A DNA stretch of 16,477 bases from Gemmatimonadota bacterium (GTDB taxonomy: Bacteria > Gemmatimonadota > Gemmatimonadetes > Gemmatimonadales > GWC2-71-9), in NCBI GenBank assembly GCA_003220985.1, contig QHTY01000167.1:1-16477 (forward strand). The letters run 5' to 3'. Positions 1 to 6,900 of this stretch are shown piece by piece. Numbering within the stretch: the first letter of the stretch is position 1; each line of letters begins with the position of its first letter. Under the pieces are notes generated by a model. It saw only the letters and a list, made by a program, of their open reading frames with translations. It was not told the DNA's origin and ran no database searches. The position numbers were made by a program, and so were the translations under genes.

Positions 1-1586
1 GATGGGTTCTGACACGCCGTCGACGCCATGCAGGCGCCATCGGTGACGAACAGATTCGGGACATCCCAACACTGATTGTGCGCGTTGAGCACCGACGTCT
101 TGGGATCCTTGCCCATGCGCGCCGTACCCATCTCGTGAATGACGAGTCCGGGGGGGTTGTTGCTCGTAAACGGCTCAATTTCGTGAGCACCAGCCTCCGC
201 CAGCATTTCTGCAGCCGTGATGGACATGTCGTGCACGAGGGCCTTCTCATTCTCCCCGTACGCGCAGGTGATGCGCGCGACCGGAATGCCCCAGGCATCG
301 ACCTTGTTCTTGTCGATCTCGACGAGATTCTCTTCCTTCGGGAGCATCTCGCCGAAGCCGTAGAAGCTGAAGCCCCAGGGACCGGGCTTGCGCAGCGCCT
401 TCTTGTATTCAGCACCGAATCCCGCCTGCTCGACGCCGCGTCCCCAATCCGACCGGCCGCCGCCGCCCTGGAAACCGTACCCGCGCAAGAACGACGACTT
501 GCCCTTCCCGATATTGCGGAAGCGGGGCACGTAGATGCCGTTGGGCCGGTTGCCGATCGAGTCGCGATCGGCGGGCCCGTCGATACGACCGTTCGCGCCG
601 CCGCCCATGATGTGATCCATCAGGTTCTTCCCGACCTGGCCGCTCGAGTTTGCGATTCCAGACAACAGGAGGATACGTGCCGACTCGATCGTCGAGGCGC
701 AGAGGAAGACGATTCGCGCCTTGAACTCGAGCGCGTGCTTGGTCTGCCCGTCGATCACCCTCACACCGGTCGCTCGACCGGTACGGCGATCATGGGTGAT
801 GCTGTGCACGACGCTGTACGGACGCAGCGTCAGGCGCCCCGTCGCCTGCGCCGCCGGCAGCGTGGCGTTGACGCTCGAGAAATAGGAGCGCGTGATGCAG
901 CCGCGGTGACACGGCCCGCAGTAATGGCAGGCGGCGCGGCCGTTGTGGGCCTCGGTCAGGACCGCACAGCGCCCGATCGTGACGATGCGCTCCCCGGGCC
1001 ACGCCTTGCCGACCGCATCGCGGACCGTTTGCTCGACGCAGTTGAGCGCCATCGGCTTGAGGAACTGTCCGTCCGGAAGCTGCGGTAGTCCCTCCGCCTG
1101 GCCGCTGATGCCGACGAACCGCTCGACGTGGTCGTACCACGGCGCGATGTCGGCATAGCGGATCGGCCAGTCGACCCCGATGCCTTCGCGAGCGTTCGCC
1201 TCGAAGTCGACATCGCTCCAGCGATAAACCTGGCGGCCCCACATGATGGAGCGCCCGCCGACCTGGCGGCCGCGAATCCAGGAGAACGGCTTGCCCTCGG
1301 GCGTGGTGTAGGGATTCTCCAGGTCATTTACGAAAAACTTGTACGCCATCTCGTCGCAGGCGTAGCACTGCTGTTGGATCGGCTGTTCTTTGGACAGGCG
1401 CTTGCGGTCACCCATGCCGCGGAACTTCATCTCCCACATCGCCACGTGCTCGACGTAGTCCTTCTCGGGACTGATCGGCCGGCCCGCTTCCAGCACGAGG
1501 GTCTGCAGGCCGCGCTCGGTCAGCTCCTTCGCCGCCCACCCCCCGGACATGCCGGACCCGATCACGATGGCGTCGTAGGTTGTCAT
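1..1586 (-). CDS. GMC-family FAD oxidoreductase, gluconate 2-dehydrogenase-like large subunit (C-terminus cut by window edge)
   Basis: FAD-dependent oxidoreductase that probably oxidises a sugar, sugar acid or alcohol and passes electrons to the respiratory chain. The reading frame stays open from ATG 1586 to the window edge, giving 528 visible residues. The N-terminus holds the dinucleotide-binding pattern G10-S-G12-M-S-G15-G16. A GMC C-terminal signature (HEMGTARMG, His484) and a terminal TACQNP stretch with Asn527 in the expected second active-site position are both visible, so only roughly 30 residues should be missing. A Cys cluster C220-x2-C223-x2-C226-x3-C230 resembles the Fe-S ligand region of bacterial glucose/gluconate dehydrogenases. 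The start overlaps the stop of the subunit-3-like gene by ATGA, implying translational coupling. The protein has no signal peptide of its own, so export by hitch-hiking on the Tat-signal partner is the likely route. The substrate cannot be told from the sequence. Confidence 0.93.
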   Translation of the reverse strand, partial: MTTYDAIVIGSGMSGGWAAKELTERGLQTLVLEAGRPISPEKDYVEHVAMWEMKFRGMGDRKRLSKEQPIQQQCYACDEMAYKFFVNDLENPYTTPEGKPFSWIRGRQVGGRSIMWGRQVYRWSDVDFEANAREGIGVDWPIRYADIAPWYDHVERFVGISGQAEGLPQLPDGQFLKPMALNCVEQTVRDAVGKAWPGERIVTIGRCAVLTEAHNGRAACHYCGPCHRGCITRSYFSSVNATLPAAQATGRLTLRPYSVVHSITHDRRTGRATGVRVIDGQTKHALEFKARIVFLCASTIESARILLLSGIANSSGQVGKNLMDHIMGGGANGRIDGPADRDSIGNRPNGIYVPRFRNIGKGKSSFLRGYGFQGGGGRSDWGRGVEQAGFGAEYKKALRKPGPWGFSFYGFGEMLPKEENLVEIDKNKVDAWGIPVARITCAYGENEKALVHDMSITAAEMLAEAGAHEIEPFTSNNPPGLVIHEMGTARMGKDPKTSVLNAHNQCWDVPNLFVTDGACMASTACQNP

Positions 1587-2125
1587 GGCTCGAGGGGGTA
1601 GCAGGGTTCGTAGCGGCCCGGCACGACGCGGTAATGCAGCTCCGTCGTCGCGCCGACTTCGGAGGTGTAGTAGCCGGTCAACGTCAGCCACTTCATGGCT
1701 TGGAAGAAATTCTTCGATGTGTCAGCCTTCGTATCACGCAGGCGCGCGAGCTCGGCGTCGAGATCCGTGAGAATCTGCGTCTGCTGCTGCACCGTGCACC
1801 CGACGAACTCCTTCCCGAACGCCGCACGACTCCGCTCATCCACGTTGGCGAGCCCCGCCGTGAAGAACTGGCGCTGGTCGTCGTCGCCCCAGTCGGCGAG
1901 CATGACGTCGATGAAGCCAGGGACGCCCGCGTCGCGTGCGCCCGGCGTGTCAGTCTTGGGAATGATCAGCTCGGCAATGGTCGCGACGGTTTCGTTCTGC
2001 TGGGGGGTCAACGCGCGAAGCGCGCCTGCGCGGACTCGCTGGTGGACGGTGCGTCCGATGGCCAGCAGCCGATCGGGGATCGCAGCCGTCCCGGCGAGCA
2101 AAAGCAACGCTTCACGCCGGTTCAT
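1583..2125 (-). CDS. Gluconate 2-dehydrogenase subunit 3 family protein
   Basis: A 180-residue small subunit of the type that accompanies GMC flavoproteins in membrane-associated sugar or alcohol dehydrogenases. It begins MNRREALLLLAG, a twin-arginine-like signal followed by a hydrophobic stretch, so export by Tat is likely. The mature part contains the family-like region TPQQNETVATIAELIIPKTD and a C-terminal FFQAMKWLTLTGYYTSEVG stretch. I chose ATG 2125 because a GAGGAA ribosome site lies 6 nt upstream. The longer frame would begin at a TTG (2167) right beside the preceding hairpin and would place 14 residues ahead of the Tat signal. Its stop overlaps the flavoprotein start by four bases. 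In this family the small subunit helps export and anchor the flavoprotein. No cytochrome c subunit is visible inside the window. Confidence 0.9.
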   Translation of the reverse strand: MNRREALLLLAGTAAIPDRLLAIGRTVHQRVRAGALRALTPQQNETVATIAELIIPKTDTPGARDAGVPGFIDVMLADWGDDDQRQFFTAGLANVDERSRAAFGKEFVGCTVQQQTQILTDLDAELARLRDTKADTSKNFFQAMKWLTLTGYYTSEVGATTELHYRVVPGRYEPCYPLEP

Positions 2126-2131
2126 CAACAG

Positions 2132-2137
2132 TTCCTC
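2132..2137 (-). promoter_or_regulatory. Ribosome binding site for the subunit-3 gene
   Basis: GAGGAA on the minus strand, 6 nt upstream of ATG 2125. It decides the start of the subunit-3-like gene in favour of the Tat-signal form rather than the upstream TTG at 2167. Confidence 0.7.
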
Positions 2138-2167
2138 GTGAAGAGAATGCTCTAACTTGTCACGCAA

Positions 2168-2199
2168 ACGGCCCGCTGGCCATGTCGCCGGCGGGCCGT
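2168..2199 (-). terminator. Strong hairpin, probable terminator of the small barrel gene
   Basis: A 13-bp stem (2168-2180 pairing with 2187-2199, one G-T position) closes a 6-nt loop. It begins 17 nt past the stop of the barrel-like gene at 2216. On the minus strand it is followed only by a short GTTTG run, not a long T tract, so it is an imperfect intrinsic terminator. It separates the small barrel gene from the dehydrogenase pair and suggests that pair has its own promoter, though I could not pick convincing -35/-10 boxes in 2126-2167. Confidence 0.6.
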
Positions 2200-2215
2200 C
2201 AGTACGCGTTCGCCA

Positions 2216-2788
2216 TCAGAAGGGCAGATGCGTACCGAGCGTCAGGGAACGGCGACTGAACTGCCGCATTTCGACCTGGAACATGCGACCACCGACGCGA
2301 GCGCGAATCCCGATCCCCACCTGGGCCAGAATGTCACCGACTGTCCGGGATCTCTCGAGGTTATTCCACGCGAAGGACCCATCGGGATTCCTGAACGAGT
2401 TCGCTCCATGCGACCACGTTTGCCGTGCGTAGACGCCCAACATGACGTATGGCGAGAAGCGCGCCCGCGGCAGTGGTGAGAGCGCGGCCGACAGCCCCAG
2501 TGTCAGATCGACTGCTTGATTGAAGCCGTAGACGCTCGAGCCATCGAGATAGGTGGCGAAATAATTCTGCGTCGGAGACCAAAACGTGGCGGCCTCCAGC
2601 CGCAACCGCAACGGCTTGGTCGGTGTGAGGAGATCGTACTCTGCGCGCAGTCGCCCACCGTAGAAGTGACCCCCGCCGAATGTCGTGGTCCATTCGGGAC
2701 CGGCCGAGAATGTCCAACGCGATGGCGTTTGAGCTGCGCTGTTGCGTGAGAGGAGAAGCGCGACACCGAGAACGAGGAACCAGCGCAT
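2216..2788 (-). CDS. Putative secreted outer-membrane beta-barrel protein
   Basis: A 190-residue protein of unknown function. It starts MRWFLVLGVALLLS and has a probable signal-peptide cleavage near SAAQ, so it is exported. The mature part alternates aromatic or hydrophobic residues with polar ones in short strands (GGRLRAEYDLL, LRLRLEAATFW, VDLTLGLSAAL, FSPYVMLGVYAR, VGIGIRARVGGRMFQVEMRQF) and ends in Phe. These are usual traits of small eight-stranded outer-membrane barrels. ATG 2788 was chosen because AAAGGAGG lies 4 nt upstream. The 16-codon longer frame from 2836 would bury the signal peptide. It is separated from the upstream esterase by 94 nt and followed by a strong hairpin, so it may be a single-gene unit. 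Specific function is not recognisable. Confidence 0.75.
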   Translation of the reverse strand: MRWFLVLGVALLLSRNSAAQTPSRWTFSAGPEWTTTFGGGHFYGGRLRAEYDLLTPTKPLRLRLEAATFWSPTQNYFATYLDGSSVYGFNQAVDLTLGLSAALSPLPRARFSPYVMLGVYARQTWSHGANSFRNPDGSFAWNNLERSRTVGDILAQVGIGIRARVGGRMFQVEMRQFSRRSLTLGTHLPF

Positions 2789-2792
2789 GGGT

Positions 2793-2800
2793 CCTCCTTT
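2793..2800 (-). promoter_or_regulatory. Strong Shine-Dalgarno site of the small barrel gene
   Basis: AAAGGAGG on the minus strand, 4 nt before ATG 2788. It is the best ribosome site I noticed in the window and fixes the start at the signal peptide. Confidence 0.8.
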
Positions 2801-2822
2801 GAAAAGGTGCACTTCGGCAACG

Positions 2823-2858
2823 ACAGCCTGAAACATGTGATTCCCTACGACAGGCTGT
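2823..2858. repeat. Inverted repeat in the intergenic gap upstream of the small barrel gene
   Basis: Perfect 8-bp arms (acagcctg at 2823-2830 and caggctgt at 2851-2858) are separated by 20 nt. It lies in the only long gap of the window's minus-strand gene run, between the esterase stop (2883) and the barrel gene start (2788). It could be an operator or a weak stem-loop. No T tract follows it on the minus strand, so a classical terminator is unlikely. Confidence 0.3.
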
Positions 2859-2882
2859 ACAGTGTTGCGCGGCTGCGACGGT

Positions 2883-3638
2883 CTAACGTCGCTGCTGTGC
2901 GAACAGCCATCGCACGAATTCGTCGGAGCCGTAGGCTGCGTCCCAGGAATTGTGGTTCAGGCCAAGCAGCTCCGTGTAGCGGACGTCCGCGCCGGCTGCC
3001 TTGAGCGCGGCCGCCGGCTCGCGTGACCCATTCACATTGACGACCTGATCGACCTCGCCGTGGAAAATCCAGATGGGGACCTTCCCGAGACGCTGCGCCA
3101 GCAGCGGCATGACCTGGGCGCTGTCGCCGGGCACGACGGGCACCGAGCCACGGAACTGCGGAAACTCACGTACCCAACCGCAGATCGGGACGACCGCCGC
3201 GAACAGCTCCGGATGCCGGTACGCGACGTACCACGTACCGTGACCGCCCATCGACAGGCCGGTGAGATAGACGCGATTCGGATCCACATGGAATTCGCGC
3301 ATCGTTTGCTGCAGCGCCGCGACCGCCATGTCCGCCGGCGTCCCCACCCACTGCGAATCGCGGGGCACCTGCGGGAAGACGACGATCGCGGGATAGCGAG
3401 CAGGATTCTGCCGGATCGCGGGAGCGAGGCCGACGTTGGTTTGCAGCAGTCCGTCGTCGCCTCGCTCACCCGCGCCATGCAGAAAGAGGATCGCCGGCCA
3501 GCTCGGCTTGGAGGCGTAGTCGGCGGGAACGTAGACCTGGTAGTGATAGCTCCGGCCGCCGAGGGTGATGCTGCGATCGAGAAATCCGGTTTGCACTTGT
3601 TGCACCGACACAGCAACACCGAGCATCAGGAAGAACAT
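2883..3638 (-). CDS. Secreted alpha/beta-hydrolase, predicted esterase/peptidase
   Basis: A 251-residue serine hydrolase of the predicted-peptidase/feruloyl-esterase-like branch. A short hydrophobic N-terminus (MFFLMLGVAVSV) suggests secretion. The oxyanion region LFLHGAGERG lies at 51-60. The nucleophile elbow GLSMGG has Ser129, the acid is Asp197 in IFHGEVDQVV, and the catalytic His229 lies in LNHNSWDAAY, so the triad is complete and correctly ordered. Length is normal for the family. The likely role is hydrolysis of an ester or short peptide outside the cytoplasm; substrate unknown. A GGGAG stretch sits upstream of ATG 3638. The gene begins 26 nt after the two-helix membrane protein gene and probably shares its transcript. 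Confidence 0.88.
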   Translation of the reverse strand: MFFLMLGVAVSVQQVQTGFLDRSITLGGRSYHYQVYVPADYASKPSWPAILFLHGAGERGDDGLLQTNVGLAPAIRQNPARYPAIVVFPQVPRDSQWVGTPADMAVAALQQTMREFHVDPNRVYLTGLSMGGHGTWYVAYRHPELFAAVVPICGWVREFPQFRGSVPVVPGDSAQVMPLLAQRLGKVPIWIFHGEVDQVVNVNGSREPAAALKAAGADVRYTELLGLNHNSWDAAYGSDEFVRWLFAQQRR

Positions 3639-3664
3639 GGGTTGCGCTCCCGTGAACGACTGAC

Positions 3665-4012
3665 TTACGACCCGATTACATCCCCTGCGTGACGACGGCG
3701 GTCCAATGCGCGTAACGCCTTATCGACGACCCAGACCAGCAGCTCATACAGGGCGAAGAAGGCGATCAGCAAGATGACCATCGTGAGGAGCGCGCCCCAC
3801 ATCGGGACTTCAGATTTGACGAGCGCCTTCTTGTGGCTCTCGAAATCCGCAATGTATTCCTTGAGCGTAAGTGCTCGCCCGCGCGCGGCGTCGCGTGCCA
3901 CAGTCGCCCCGAAAAAATAGCCGAACCCTATCCCCATCAGGACGGTCACGATCAGTCGCGCGACGATCCGGCGCGCGAGACGGCCTTGCGGCGTCGCGGG
4001 AGACTCGTTCAA
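3665..4012 (-). CDS. Small two-helix membrane protein, function unknown
   Basis: A 115-residue protein if translation starts at TTG 4012, which overlaps the TGA stop of the serine hydrolase (TTGA). GAGGG lies 9 nt upstream. Two hydrophobic segments are visible: RLIVTVLMGIGFGYFFGATV near the N-terminus and WGALLTMVILLIAFFALYEL in the C-terminal half, joined by a charged linker containing KEYIADFESHKKALV. The C-terminal tail (RALDRRRHAGD) is rich in Arg and probably cytoplasmic. The frame stays open upstream to 4183, but that part lies wholly inside the serine hydrolase gene and looks like a shadow. I do not recognise a family. It sits between two secreted hydrolase genes with tight spacing and may simply ride along in the operon. 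Confidence 0.65.
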   Translation of the reverse strand: MNESPATPQGRLARRIVARLIVTVLMGIGFGYFFGATVARDAARGRALTLKEYIADFESHKKALVKSEVPMWGALLTMVILLIAFFALYELLVWVVDKALRALDRRRHAGDVIGS

Positions 4013-5391
4013 TACCCGTATCCCTCGACGCCCGCCGCACGCCAATCGGCCGAGTACAACACCGAGATCAGCGTACCCCCCCCGCCCGGTCTTCCCGCTC
4101 GCACATGACAGATGTAGGAGATCGGGGTGCCGAGATAAGACAGCCGGCGGCGTGCGACAGCGTCGCACCCCGCGAAGACCCACCGGCGATCGCCGGCGGC
4201 GACCCCACCGTAATACGATTGCAGATCGGGGGTGAGAAAGCGGCGCAATCGGGGCGTGATCGGCGCGCTGTCGGGTCGCGTCGCGATATCGTGCAGCAAT
4301 GCCGCAAGCGGCTTGGGCGGCTCAGGACCGCGCCAGGTGACGAGATGTGGCGCCGCGAGCGCGGTGTCCAGCATGCCCGCGATTCCGAACGCCACCGCGC
4401 TGACCTGTGCCTGCGCGAGATTCGCGAGCACGATCACTGTAAGACCGGACTCCGGATACCGAGCGATCACCGTCTTGAATCCTTGCCAACTGCCGCCGTG
4501 CGAAATGCGCAGAGCCCCTCGCTGGTTGAAGACGCCCCAGCCGAATCCGTAGGGATACGTCGCGCCGTCGTTCAGCCGCACGGGAGTCCACGCGCTATCG
4601 AGCAGCGCGGGGTTCGGCACCCGGTGATGATTGAGCGCCACCGCCCACCGAATCAGATCGCGAATGGTGAAGTAGAGCGCGCCATCGGCCGTCGTGTTGA
4701 GGGATGGCGCGACCCACTCCTGATTCTTGAGCGCGCCATCTTCCAGACGATAGCCGGCCGCGCGGTTCGGGACGATGTCCGCCTCCGAAATTACCCGGGA
4801 GTTCATTCCGAGTGGACGAAACACCGAATCGCGCAGCAGGTCACCGTAGAAGCGCCCGCTCACACGATGAATGAGCGCCCCCAACAAGACGTAGCCCGTG
4901 TTGCTATAGCTCCAGCTCGAGCCAGGTGGAAAGTCGAGCGGGCGCGTGGCGGCGAACCGGACCAGATCGTCTTCCGTGTAGTCCTTGCGATAATCGAATG
5001 TGGAATCGGTATACTCGGCCACGCCCGAGGTGTGCGTCAGCAGGTGCCGCACCGTGATGCCCTGCCATACGCGCGCGCCCTCAGGAAACCAACGGACAAT
5101 CGAGTCGTCGAGACGCAGCAGGTGGTTGCCGATCAGCATTTCGACCAGCGCGGCCGTGAACTGCTTGCCCATTGATCCCGACTGGTAGACTGTGCTGTCG
5201 GACGCGGCAACGCGCAGCTCCACATTCGCGAATCCGTACCCACGCGACATCAGCACCCGGTCTCCCGTCAGGACCGCGAGCGACAGGCCGGGAATGTGCT
5301 GGCGCTCCATCTCCGCCTGGACGTAGCGGTTGATGGCGGCGGTATCGCTTTGGGCAGCCAAGAGCAAGGACAGCAGCACGCACGGAGTCAT
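4009..5391 (-). CDS. Secreted serine hydrolase, class C beta-lactamase family
   Basis: A 460-residue penicillin-binding-protein-like hydrolase. An N-terminal signal (MTPCVLLSLLLAAQ) predicts export. All three active-site motifs are present: SxxK at Ser73-Met-Gly-Lys76, YxN at Tyr162-Ser-Asn164, and His298-Gly-Gly in the KTG-equivalent position. HGG rather than KTG is typical of the esterase/D-aminopeptidase branch, so antibiotic hydrolysis is not implied. The last roughly 90 residues after the catalytic domain contain two Cys (AGCD, YICHV) and form an extra C-terminal segment of unknown role. ATG 5391 follows the mutase stop by 9 nt; its GAGG ribosome site overlaps that stop, so expression is probably coupled. 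It is followed by a TTGA overlap with the membrane protein gene. Confidence 0.92.
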   Translation of the reverse strand: MTPCVLLSLLLAAQSDTAAINRYVQAEMERQHIPGLSLAVLTGDRVLMSRGYGFANVELRVAASDSTVYQSGSMGKQFTAALVEMLIGNHLLRLDDSIVRWFPEGARVWQGITVRHLLTHTSGVAEYTDSTFDYRKDYTEDDLVRFAATRPLDFPPGSSWSYSNTGYVLLGALIHRVSGRFYGDLLRDSVFRPLGMNSRVISEADIVPNRAAGYRLEDGALKNQEWVAPSLNTTADGALYFTIRDLIRWAVALNHHRVPNPALLDSAWTPVRLNDGATYPYGFGWGVFNQRGALRISHGGSWQGFKTVIARYPESGLTVIVLANLAQAQVSAVAFGIAGMLDTALAAPHLVTWRGPEPPKPLAALLHDIATRPDSAPITPRLRRFLTPDLQSYYGGVAAGDRRWVFAGCDAVARRRLSYLGTPISYICHVRAGRPGGGGTLISVLYSADWRAAGVEGYGY

Positions 5392-5400
5392 GACAGAACC

Positions 5401-6900
5401 TCAGCGGGGATCGTAGAGGCCCCACGTGGCACGGAACACGTCACTGATCTCGCCCAATGTCGCACGCGCCCGCACGGCGTCGAGGATTGGCTCCAGGAGC
5501 GGCGCACTGGCCTCGCGGGCCGCACCTTCAAGGGCGGCCAGCGTCCGTTTCACGGTTCCCGTATCCCGTTTCCCGCGCAATTCCGCCAGGCGGCGACGTT
5601 GCTGAGCGGAGAGCTTCGAGTAGTCGGGCGCCGCGATGGCCGGAATCGGTTCTCCCGTGACGTACTCGTTCACTCCCACCACCACCTGCCCGCCCGATTC
5701 GATCTCCCGCTGCTGCTCGTAGGCGCTGCGCGCGATCGCTTCCTGAAAGAATCCGCGCTCGATGGCCTTCACCGAACCTCCACCAACCTCCACTTCCTCC
5801 ACCAACGCTTTGGCCGCGGTCTCGAGCTTATCGGTCAGCGACTCGAGATACCAACTGCCACCCAGCGGATCGGCGACATCCGGGACGCCGGTCTCGTGGG
5901 CGAGGAGCTGCTGCGTCCGCAGCGCCAGCGTCGCGCTCCGCTCGGTCGGCAGCGCCAGCGCCTCGTCATAAGAATTCGTGTGCAGCGACTGCGTCCCGCC
6001 CAGCACCGCCGCCATCGCCTGAATGGCGACACGCACGACGTTGTTGAGCGGCTGCTGCGCCGTCAGCGTCGCGCCCCCGGTCTGGGTGTGGAAGCGCAGC
6101 CGTGCGGCCGCGTCACTCGTATTGAACTTCTCCTTCATGAGGCGCCACCACAGTCGTCGCGCTGCCCGGAACTTGGCGATTTCCTCGAACAGATCGGTAT
6201 AGGCGGCGAAGAAGAAGGAAAGGCGGGGCGCGAAGTCCTCGACGGCGAGCCCCGCGGATCGCGCGCGGCGCACATACTCGAGGGCGTTGGCGAACGTAAA
6301 GGCGATTTCCTGGACGGCGGTGGCGCCCGCCTCCCGCATGTGATAGCCCGAAATCGAAATCGGATTGAAGCTCATCTTCGCGCGCGACGTGAACCGAAAG
6401 ACGTCGGCGACCAGTCGCAACGAGGGCTCGGGTGGATAGATGTACGTGCCGCGGGCGATGTATTCCTTGAGAATGTCGTTTTGGAGCGTACCCTCGAGCT
6501 TGGCGAGCGGAACGCCCTGTTCCTCTCCCACCGCGATGTACATCGCCAGCAGAATCGGCGCGGTGGCATTGATGGTCATGGATGTCGACACGCGATCGAG
6601 CGGGATACCGTGGAACAACCGCTCGAGATCCTCGACGCTGTCGATCGCGACACCAGCTCGCCCGACTTCTCCTTCCGCCCTGGGATGATCGGAGTCGTAT
6701 CCCATCTGCGTCGGCAGATCGAACGCGACCGAGAGACCAGTCTGGCCGATCTCCAGCAAATGATGGAACCGGTCGTTAGTCTCTTCGGCCGTTCCGAACC
6801 CCGCGTATTGGCGCATCGTCCACAGCCGGCCGCGATACATCGTCGGATATGGACCGCGCGTGAACGGCGGCTCACCGGGCAGGCCGAGGCTGTCCTTCAC
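5401..6900 (-). CDS. mcmA1: Methylmalonyl-CoA mutase catalytic (large) subunit, split type
   Basis: Adenosylcobalamin-dependent interconversion of (R)-methylmalonyl-CoA and succinyl-CoA, used in propionyl-CoA assimilation. The 499-residue protein covers the TIM-barrel substrate domain: PYPTMYRGRLWTMRQYAGF, SVAFDLPTQMGYDSDHP, NDILKEYIARGTYIYPP, ISISGYHMREAGAT. By my hand alignment to the Propionibacterium enzyme the offset is 57 residues, so Tyr89, Arg207 and His244 correspond to Tyr32, Arg150 and His187. Tyr and Arg at the first two positions indicate methylmalonyl- rather than isobutyryl-CoA specificity. The protein stops where the cobalamin-binding domain would begin, so a separate small subunit is needed; none lies in the window. 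GTG 6900 overlaps the fbp stop (GTGA). The N-terminus is shorter than usual, and upstream codons in this frame do not look homologous. Confidence 0.93.
   Translation of the reverse strand: MKDSLGLPGEPPFTRGPYPTMYRGRLWTMRQYAGFGTAEETNDRFHHLLEIGQTGLSVAFDLPTQMGYDSDHPRAEGEVGRAGVAIDSVEDLERLFHGIPLDRVSTSMTINATAPILLAMYIAVGEEQGVPLAKLEGTLQNDILKEYIARGTYIYPPEPSLRLVADVFRFTSRAKMSFNPISISGYHMREAGATAVQEIAFTFANALEYVRRARSAGLAVEDFAPRLSFFFAAYTDLFEEIAKFRAARRLWWRLMKEKFNTSDAAARLRFHTQTGGATLTAQQPLNNVVRVAIQAMAAVLGGTQSLHTNSYDEALALPTERSATLALRTQQLLAHETGVPDVADPLGGSWYLESLTDKLETAAKALVEEVEVGGGSVKAIERGFFQEAIARSAYEQQREIESGGQVVVGVNEYVTGEPIPAIAAPDYSKLSAQQRRRLAELRGKRDTGTVKRTLAALEGAAREASAPLLEPILDAVRARATLGEISDVFRATWGLYDPR
5546..5573. 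repeat. Degenerate heptamer tandem repeat (4 units) inside the mutase gene
   Basis: Four consecutive 7-nt units on the plus strand: CGTTTCA, CGGTTCC, CGTATCC, CGTTTCC (consensus CGTTTCC). It lies in the part encoding LRGKRDTGTVKR, near the C-terminal end of the mutase. The first unit extends into an 11-mer (5545-5555) whose reverse complement recurs in the hairpin repeat inside mtaB at 12568-12578. The protein keeps a normal length here, so no insertion relative to relatives is evident. Confidence 0.5.

Noticed and set aside
78..1088. 336-codon open frame on the plus strand
   Set aside because: Antisense to the GMC flavoprotein, whose frame is open to the window edge with FAD and active-site motifs.
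2126..2167. Longer subunit-3 protein starting at TTG 2167
   Set aside because: It would put 14 residues before a Tat-like signal and start at the foot of a terminator hairpin. ATG 2125 has a GAGGAA site at good distance.
3871..5175. 434-codon open frame on the plus strand
   Set aside because: Antisense to the serine hydrolase, which has all its catalytic motifs; the plus-strand translation is Arg-rich and featureless.
4009..5391. Calling the class-C fold hydrolase a beta-lactamase resistance gene
   Set aside because: The third motif is HGG rather than KTG and there is an extra C-terminal segment. These fit the esterase/peptidase branch, so resistance is not supported.
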